64,000 nt of DNA, from the NCBI RefSeq assembly GCF_020687765.1, contig NZ_JAJEWJ010000001.1, positions 310,001 to 374,000 on the forward strand. The letters are read 5' to 3'. Source of the stretch: Sphingobacterium sp. FBM7-1. GTDB lineage: Bacteria; Bacteroidota; Bacteroidia; Sphingobacteriales; Sphingobacteriaceae. This document shows positions 58,226 to 64,000 of the stretch, piece by piece (position 1 is the first letter of the stretch; each line of letters starts with the position of its first letter). Position numbers and translations under genes: made by a program. The notes below the pieces were generated by a model. The model saw only the letters and a program-made list of their open reading frames with translations. It was not told where the DNA came from and made no database searches.

Positions 58226-59149
58226 TTAACGCAATGGAATAAAGTCATCCCAACCTTTATGTACCATGCGGTTTTTATTAGCCAAAAAATCCTCTACAAT
58301 AGTATTTTTCATTCCCGGACCGATTTCGCGCAATTTATCGATCTTGTCTTGGGATACTTTTGTCAACATGTTCTCGTATACCTCTGGCTGCAGTTTCAAT
58401 TTTCTGGACCGCGGTTTGATCGGATAAAAGATAAGCATCGTATTGATATAGTAGTTCTTCGAGATCTTGAGCATCCAAGGATCCAGGCCGCGCTGTTTCA
58501 GCTGGTCAAAAATATCTCCACCGAACATCCGCTCTCCGTCCGATAAAATTACATACTGTTCTTTGGAATACGATTCTATAAATACGATATCAAAAAAGCG
58601 TATAGCTGTACCCGAAAATTTCGGTCCCATCCCTCCGCTTACCAACAGGTATGAAAATAGCGAGTACAGGTCGATATGAGCATCTAAGTTTACTGGAACT
58701 GGGGCTTCTAATACCCTTTCGTCCGTATTTCCAATTTTTAAAAGACTACTACCCAACGCATATTCTGGGCGAAAAAGAAGTAAAGTGGCATATCCTACCA
58801 CCAAGAAAAGCAAGGTCGGAAAATAATCGGTCATGTAATCTTTCATGATACCTACCGTATCCGAAGTTACGGAAGCAAGACACCAAACTGCGCCCATATG
58901 GAACAAAAGCACCGGCGTAACGGCATACCCAAAATAGGATAAATGCAAACGCTCTCCGTATTCACTTCTCATTTTATAATATTGCCGTGCAATCCAAGCC
59001 GCATAACCCCAAAAGATACCGGCTACGACGCAACTCAGTAAGAAAAAATTGACATTAGACAATCGATTCCATAAGTCTCCCTGGAAAAATTTTAGATTAA
59101 ATACGATCGCTGCTAAAAATGCATATATCCCGAAAATAGGCATTTTCAT
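58226..59149 (-). CDS. membrane protein with C-terminal LytTR-like domain
   Basis: A 307-residue protein with about four membrane helices in the first 125 residues (IYAFLAAIVF, FFLLSCVVAGIFWGYAAWIA, YFGYAVTPVLLFHMGAVWCLA, YFPTLLFLVVGYATLLLF). The rest has the spacing of a LytTR DNA-binding domain (DIVFIESYSKEQYVILSDGERMFGGDIFDQLKQRG, PWMLKISKNYYINTMLIFYPI), where the late motif corresponds to the usual FxRIHRSYIVN. It may be a membrane-bound one-component regulator. The tail after the domain (about 60 residues) is unusual. Confidence 0.65.
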   Translation of the reverse strand: MKMPIFGIYAFLAAIVFNLKFFQGDLWNRLSNVNFFLLSCVVAGIFWGYAAWIARQYYKMRSEYGERLHLSYFGYAVTPVLLFHMGAVWCLASVTSDTVGIMKDYMTDYFPTLLFLVVGYATLLLFRPEYALGSSLLKIGNTDERVLEAPVPVNLDAHIDLYSLFSYLLVSGGMGPKFSGTAIRFFDIVFIESYSKEQYVILSDGERMFGGDIFDQLKQRGLDPWMLKISKNYYINTMLIFYPIKPRSRKLKLQPEVYENMLTKVSQDKIDKLREIGPGMKNTIVEDFLANKNRMVHKGWDDFIPLR

Positions 59150-59440
59150 AACTCTTTTATATGTGGTTTACAATGGATGTCTTTAACCGTTTATTAGACA
59201 TCGTTTTCTAAGGTAATAATTTAATTTTAAAGAATAAAAAACTAAATTAAAAAACATAAAACACCGTTACAAAAAGGTATCAAAAAAAGATTTACCTAAC
59301 CTACAAACACCAAAAGGTCAAACCATTTATTTAGGATCTAACCTCCAAAAACACCAATGTTAGCCCCATTTCAGCCTTTTACCCCTTGAATTCGGCTTCC
59401 ATATGGTCTTTCTTTGGGGTTCATATATTAATCAAATGAC

Positions 59441-59833
59441 ATGAAACCAAATTTTGACAATGCAGGCGTTGCCCAGGTGCAAGCGTCTGTCGTAGGGCTT
59501 CCGGCAACCGAACTAGCCGATGAATTGACCCGGGTTCGCGCGGACTTCAAAGCGTGGATGCGCGAACATTTCGATCTCACTACTTCTCAAGATCAGCAAC
59601 TGGATCTTATGCCGGCAGATTTCACGGCGCGCTTGGCCAATGCGATCGCCGATCGTTGGGAACAGCGTATCGTGGTGCCCTTTTACAAGGAAACAAGTGC
59701 AAAAGGGGACAGCAACGATCTAAAAGATCTGATTATCAATGGGCAGAATCAGTTGACGTATACTCCTGGTTCGAGCCCAAGTGTAGCCGCACCTGAGCTG
59801 TCCATTTGGATACGCTACCAAAGCCACATTTAA
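59441..59833 (+). CDS. hypothetical protein, 130 residues
   Basis: A soluble helical protein (ELADELTRVRADFKAWMREHFDLTTSQDQQLDLMPADFTARLANAIADRWEQRI) with no known family, signal peptide or membrane segment. The ATG at 59441 is the first in frame. It sits between the LytTR-like gene (divergent) and the next small gene, with no clear partner. Confidence 0.6.
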   Translation: MKPNFDNAGVAQVQASVVGLPATELADELTRVRADFKAWMREHFDLTTSQDQQLDLMPADFTARLANAIADRWEQRIVVPFYKETSAKGDSNDLKDLIINGQNQLTYTPGSSPSVAAPELSIWIRYQSHI

Positions 59834-60143
59834 ACTTTAGCCTTTTCCTTCGGACTTATGCCGAACAGTAAGCCCGCGGGAATTCAAAAAATCCTTTTAC
59901 ACGGAAGTAGTTGCCATTGCTGAGCGGCGATGGCGCTACTTTCATCTAATACATAGCCCATGAATATTCCCTATTTATTTGCCAACCCCGCTAGATGGAG
60001 ATGGCGTAAATATGCTGTATTCTCCCCCGCTCCGGGGGGATTATTCTAAATGCCCAGACACCCCGTGTCGACATTGCTGGCAAGGGCATGCCTTCTAGTG
60101 GACTCAATTCATAAATTTTAATAACATCATAAAAACAATCATC
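59834..60143. other. gene-free stretch
   Basis: About 310 bases with no convincing ORF, tRNA or known RNA element on either strand. A promoter for the gene at 60144 must lie here, but no clear -33/-7 pair is seen. Confidence 0.5.
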
Positions 60144-60548
60144 ATGACTGTAATGAAAAGTTATTGGCTACGTGCCGGTATATTATTAATTGTATTCGTT
60201 CTCGGAGTATTTATACTTGTAGGCGCTACGGAAAGCGATAAAGAGGCGGTTAAGACCACAAAAATGATCGTTCTTCAAGACCAGTGGTATAGTGTTGCTA
60301 AAATCAACGCGTCTGGCCCGGACGATCCGTCCAATTTCCAAATCACAGGAACGACTTCCACTCCCCCAGCACTGCCAAATCCAAATCAGTGTACCCAAGC
60401 CAATAATGCAGGCCGGTACTGTGCGTTCAAACTAGAGTTTGATGCGGCAGAAGACCCAGAGTCTGTAATAGGACAGAATTTGGAAAACGCCATGGAGAAT
60501 CTGAATGCGTCGCAGGTCGGTCACGCTAGAAATCCAAGCGAGCTATAA
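60144..60548 (+). CDS. small membrane-anchored or secreted protein with a Cys pair
   Basis: A 134-residue protein: an N-terminal hydrophobic helix (AGILLIVFVLGVFILVGA) then a polar part with two cysteines in NQCTQANNAGRYCAF and an acidic tail. The layout is similar to DUF6520-type small Bacteroidota proteins (helix, then a Cys-x8-to-10-Cys loop), but the match is loose. Convergent with the second SusD gene. Function unknown. Confidence 0.6.
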   Translation: MTVMKSYWLRAGILLIVFVLGVFILVGATESDKEAVKTTKMIVLQDQWYSVAKINASGPDDPSNFQITGTTSTPPALPNPNQCTQANNAGRYCAFKLEFDAAEDPESVIGQNLENAMENLNASQVGHARNPSEL

Positions 60549-60648
60549 GATCCTTAGCGTAAAACGCATAATTATCGCGTTATAATCATCAAGCATATCA
60601 TCACCGGTAAAGATATGCTTGATGATTCCTTTCAACCAGAGCATTAAC

Positions 60649-62022
60649 CTATCGCGGATTTTGTTCCAAACCGCCTAATTCCACCGCATTTTCTGGCAAC
60701 GGGAAGACATAGCGTGTATCGTTCGGTTCAATTGTGATCCATTCTGCACCATTCTTCTTCTTTATCGTCACGGGATATGTGCGTTCTTTATTTAGCCTTC
60801 TGATATCCTCCCACCGTACGCCGCGGAACACCAGTTGTCGTCTCCGTTCAAGCAGAACCTCTTTCATGATAGCATCGCGCGTATCGGCATAAAAATCTTC
60901 TATATTGGGCAAATACCGTTTTCTTTTCAACGCATTGAGATATGCTAAGGCTTCTTCATGATTCCCTATTCTAGCCTCGCATTCCGCCAGGATCAAAATA
61001 ATCTCGTCTAGCGCAAACCCCGTAAAAGGGAAACCCATCCCCGAATATGTACCGACGAATACTGGAGCATCGTTGAATGTCCTAAAAAATAGATCCCTCC
61101 TGAGGTCGTTATCATCGTATAGCTCTAGCAATTCCGCTGAGGCCGTTAAAATCCCTAAGGTTGCTATTTCAGGAGCGGGCATATAGGTGAACAATATTAC
61201 TTCCGGATGGGAGAAGCCATAATCTACAAATAGGTCAAAACTGTTTGGATCATTAACCAACAAGTTATAATCCAATAAATCGCCCTGAAATTTTGACAAT
61301 GTTCGAAGCGCATGCTCCCGGGCATTTTCATAGTCGCCCAATTGCAGATATATCCGTGCTAGAAAAGCATCTACAGCGTTTTTTGAAGGCCGCGTGGGCA
61401 TAGCTGGCTGCTCCGGCAATCGCTCTCTCGCCATTTTAAGATCCTGAAAAATAAAATCATAAGTATCCTGCAGATCAGCCCGTTTTACGTTCAGCGTAAT
61501 ATCCGCTTCCGTGCGGAGCGGTAACCCAAGTTGACTGGAAGCCGCGTCGCTATACACATCACAAAATAATTGCGCGAGCTGGTAATAGCTGAGTGCCCGA
61601 AAAAAGTACGCACTTCCCTGCACTTGGTCATAGCTATCCCGATCTTCGGGAGAAGGTTCGAACTCCTTCAGCCCGTCGAGAACCTGATTACAGTACAATA
61701 TCCTACGATAACCATTATTCCAATCTTTGGACTGTTCTCCTTCAAAAAAATTCTCTTTGACCCACAAGTAAGTATTTCGTTGGTGGAAAGGTTTGAAATT
61801 TGGCAAAATTGCTTCATCTACGGCGATCTCATCGCCAGCGACTATGCCTAGTAGATGCGAGGTATTCATATGAATGACACCATATACATTATCCATCAAA
61901 GCCTGATAGTCGTCTATACTGTTCGGCATACGATCACTCCTATTCGATTTGACATCGAGAAAAGACTCACCGCAGCCGCAAAGCAAAAAACATAAACTAA
62001 GTAAAAGACTATTCTTCATCAT
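60649..62022 (-). CDS. second SusD/RagB family lipoprotein
   Basis: About 457 residues from the ATG at 62022, giving a clean lipoprotein signal (MKNSLLLSLCFLLCGCGESFLDVKSN, lipobox Cys). SusD marks are RGVRWEDIRRLNKE near the end, FPLPENAVELGGLEQNPR at the C-terminus and the early VQGSAYFFRALSYYQLAQLFC. It starts 16 nt after the SusC stop. The low similarity to the maltodextrin SusD and the lack of nearby enzymes leave the substrate open; a siderophore, peptide or glycan are possible. Confidence 0.93.
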   Translation of the reverse strand: MMKNSLLLSLCFLLCGCGESFLDVKSNRSDRMPNSIDDYQALMDNVYGVIHMNTSHLLGIVAGDEIAVDEAILPNFKPFHQRNTYLWVKENFFEGEQSKDWNNGYRRILYCNQVLDGLKEFEPSPEDRDSYDQVQGSAYFFRALSYYQLAQLFCDVYSDAASSQLGLPLRTEADITLNVKRADLQDTYDFIFQDLKMARERLPEQPAMPTRPSKNAVDAFLARIYLQLGDYENAREHALRTLSKFQGDLLDYNLLVNDPNSFDLFVDYGFSHPEVILFTYMPAPEIATLGILTASAELLELYDDNDLRRDLFFRTFNDAPVFVGTYSGMGFPFTGFALDEIILILAECEARIGNHEEALAYLNALKRKRYLPNIEDFYADTRDAIMKEVLLERRRQLVFRGVRWEDIRRLNKERTYPVTIKKKNGAEWITIEPNDTRYVFPLPENAVELGGLEQNPR

Positions 62023-62038
62023 TTTCAAAAAATTAGTG

Positions 62039-64000
62039 CTAGAAATTTGCGGATAGGGAAAAGGAATATAATCGTGGCGACGGATAAGTAGACCTTGCAA
62101 AGTCCGGATCTATTCCGTAGTTGTTTCTCATCCATACCGTCCCTAAGTTAGTCGCAGCAATCCTAACTGCCACATTGTTCAGATACGCGAGCTGCGTTCT
62201 GCCCAGATCGTATCCTAAAGAAACATCTCGGATACGGATATGATCACCCTTTTCCCAAAGGTGCTCCGAAAGCGCATGCATACTACCTATCGCGTTTATC
62301 TCTGGGGTAGCTTGCTCCGCACGAGGCAACACATCTGTCAAAGCCTCATCGCCTGCTTTTTCCCAGCGCCGAAAATAATCCTGATGGTAATTACCATTAG
62401 TTTCTCCTAAAGGAGACATCGTAGACCGCTGGAAGTAATAGCCCGATTTCCAGGCAAAACTTATGCTCGCATGAAAGCCTTTCCACTTAAAAGTATTCAT
62501 GAGATTGGCCGTCAACGTCGGGATACGTGATCCCACCGCCTTGAGCTGATCGATCGGATAACTGTTGTAATAATCGATATAGTCTTTCGATAACACTCCG
62601 TTCTGGTAAATTATTGGCTTTCCGTCATTATCTAAGCCATTCCAAGGGAATGCATATACCACATCTAAGGATTGTCCGATTACCGGCGGCCTTCTCGATA
62701 TAAAAGTATGTGCCGCAGTGATATCCGATGTACTATAGTTGGTAACTTCATTTTTTATCCCCGACATTAACAAGGAAGTGGTCCATTGGAAGGAACTTCT
62801 CACCATATTCGTGTGTAACTGCAATTCCCAACCTCTGGTAGAAAGATTGGCATAATTAATCCGGTTGACAATGAGTGGATAAACATCGTCTACGATGCCC
62901 GTCGTCGGATCCATATAGTCTGCTCCAATTAGGTTATCGCCCCGCTTGAAGTAATAGTCAAAACTTCCCCGGATGATATTGTTTTTACTGGCGAAATCCA
63001 TTCCCGCATTAAAGGTGTTTACGCGCTCCCAACTTAAACTGGGATTACCCACACTTAGCAAACTCGCGACCTGTTCATTGGTTAAACCATCTACAGCGAA
63101 AGAGATAATCGGATAAGTTGTTACGGCCGGATTCGTATTACCACTACTTCCATATGTGACCCGGAGTTTTAGAACACGAAATCGATCCGTCGAAAAGAAT
63201 GGTTCCTTCGCTAGTTGCCAGGCTGCTCCCAACGACCAGAGCGGTACTCCGCGTTGGTTCGTTTTAACACCATAAATGTTTGATGCGTCCCACCGGATAC
63301 TACCGGACAACAGGTAGATGTCGCGCAACCCGTACGATATATTGGAATAATAGGAAATAAACCTATTGGTTCGCTCTCCTTCGCTTCCGCCCGAACTCGT
63401 GAGCAGTCCGGTTCCGCTAGGCCGCATGCTGTACCGTTGCAAATAGTTGAAGTTGGTGCGGCCGGTTAATAAGTCGCTATCGTAATCGTATACCATCATA
63501 AAGGGTGATGTCCGCTGGCGCTGATGCAAGATTTCCATTCCAGAGACATAATTGATCCGGTGACGATCGCTCCATTCGTGCTGCCCGGCAAGCTGCATCC
63601 GTCCCGTATGGTTGCTACCATTGCTCCCTGCGGCATGTCTTTTAATACCGCCGTGTGGGATAATCTGCTCGCCATTAGGCTGCGTAAAGCGGTTCACTAA
63701 ATCCCTTACATAATAGCTATCTCGAGCGTATATACTATGTCCCGTGCTCCCTCTAGAAACATATTGGTAATTGGCCGTCAAGGTTAACCACTTTCGCCAA
63801 TCGTAATTCAGCGCCAACTGTAATCGAGATTCTTGTTGCTTGCCCGAATTCTCCACGAGATCCCTTTCATCTAAGGGCCTATACAACCAGTCCAGCAGAC
63901 CATTTTCAGGCGCTGATTCCTGAAATGCATACCGCAAATTTCGACTGACAACGGCTGAAGCGTTCCCCGCTTCGTCCATAAGCCTGTAGTAAGGTACTAC
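62039..64000 (-). CDS. second SusC/RagA TonB-linked transporter, C-terminal part
   Basis: The frame is open at the window edge (the codons before the ATG at 63979 continue, reading VVPYYRL), so about 653 C-terminal residues are visible. They form the outer beta-barrel: YRPLDERDLVENSGKQQESRLQLALNYDW, SVGNPSLSWERVNTFNAGMDFA, MGFLA-type FKWKGFHASISFAWKSGYYFQ, and the final SFSLSANF. The carboxypeptidase-like and plug domains lie outside the window. It pairs with the SusD gene downstream. Confidence 0.92.
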   Translation of the reverse strand, partial: VVPYYRLMDEAGNASAVVSRNLRYAFQESAPENGLLDWLYRPLDERDLVENSGKQQESRLQLALNYDWRKWLTLTANYQYVSRGSTGHSIYARDSYYVRDLVNRFTQPNGEQIIPHGGIKRHAAGSNGSNHTGRMQLAGQHEWSDRHRINYVSGMEILHQRQRTSPFMMVYDYDSDLLTGRTNFNYLQRYSMRPSGTGLLTSSGGSEGERTNRFISYYSNISYGLRDIYLLSGSIRWDASNIYGVKTNQRGVPLWSLGAAWQLAKEPFFSTDRFRVLKLRVTYGSSGNTNPAVTTYPIISFAVDGLTNEQVASLLSVGNPSLSWERVNTFNAGMDFASKNNIIRGSFDYYFKRGDNLIGADYMDPTTGIVDDVYPLIVNRINYANLSTRGWELQLHTNMVRSSFQWTTSLLMSGIKNEVTNYSTSDITAAHTFISRRPPVIGQSLDVVYAFPWNGLDNDGKPIIYQNGVLSKDYIDYYNSYPIDQLKAVGSRIPTLTANLMNTFKWKGFHASISFAWKSGYYFQRSTMSPLGETNGNYHQDYFRRWEKAGDEALTDVLPRAEQATPEINAIGSMHALSEHLWEKGDHIRIRDVSLGYDLGRTQLAYLNNVAVRIAATNLGTVWMRNNYGIDPDFARSTYPSPRLYSFSLSANF

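Noticed and set aside
60144..60548. Assignment of the 134-residue protein to DUF6520 or a siderophore-related group
   Set aside because: Only the helix-plus-Cys-pair layout fits; not enough to name it.

Overview
The window comes from a Bacteroidota chromosome, most likely a member of the Sphingobacteriaceae (Sphingobacterium/Pedobacter/Olivibacter type). The reasons are two SusC/SusD pairs, promoters of the TTTG-N19-TAnnTTTG type, weak or absent Shine-Dalgarno sequences, a tmRNA whose tag reads GEENYALAA, an archaeal-type ProRS, and many lipoproteins and START-like small proteins typical of the phylum. No ribosomal RNA, transposase or integrase is visible.

Layout. 1-4.4 kb is housekeeping: the 5' part of obgE, adk, tRNA-Arg, tRNA-Thr and clpB. 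4.4-20 kb is a complete maltodextrin/starch utilisation locus on the minus strand: a LacI regulator, then an eight-gene operon (surface GH13 lipoprotein, SusC, SusD, SusE-like, periplasmic GH13, beta-phosphoglucomutase, GH65 phosphorylase, MFS sugar transporter). A Bacteroidota promoter overlapped by inverted-repeat operators precedes it. The genes imply extracellular cutting, TonB-dependent import, periplasmic trimming, inner-membrane import of maltose, then phosphorolysis to glucose and beta-glucose-1-phosphate, which becomes glucose-6-phosphate.

20-25 kb holds TerC, a START-like protein, a non-coding 42/84-bp tandem repeat array, tmRNA with two tandem copies of its 3' end plus terminator, a histone H1-like Lys/Ala-rich protein and a metallo-beta-lactamase-fold hydrolase. 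25.1-31.9 kb is a TPP-riboswitch-controlled thiamine operon (thiS-C-tenI-D-E-G-H-F). 32-46 kb carries mixed functions: a MATE exporter, a MscS channel, a luciferase-like oxidoreductase, aspartate dehydrogenase, a 2-hydroxyacid dehydrogenase, ProRS, a Gly/Tyr/Thr/Arg-rich lipoprotein, an OmpP1/FadL-like porin, PyrD and an ABC-F ATPase. 46.2-46.6 kb is a second tandem repeat array (86 bp) abutting a FemAB-like gene.

51.4-55.5 kb is the most intriguing part. A tightly coupled three-gene cluster (SbnA-like PLP synthase, FAD/NAD(P)-binding protein, Y4yA-like fold-III PLP decarboxylase) resembles parts of 2,3-diaminopropionate/staphyloferrin chemistry but lacks SbnB and any visible synthetase. A truncated ATP-grasp-like fragment lies upstream on the other strand. 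55.6-58.1 kb is a small accessory cassette (fibronectin-III-like protein, DUF5675 protein, two small membrane proteins, an HTH protein) with unusual intergenic repeats and palindromes. The window ends with a LytTR-like membrane protein, two unknown small proteins and a second SusD/SusC pair cut by the window edge.
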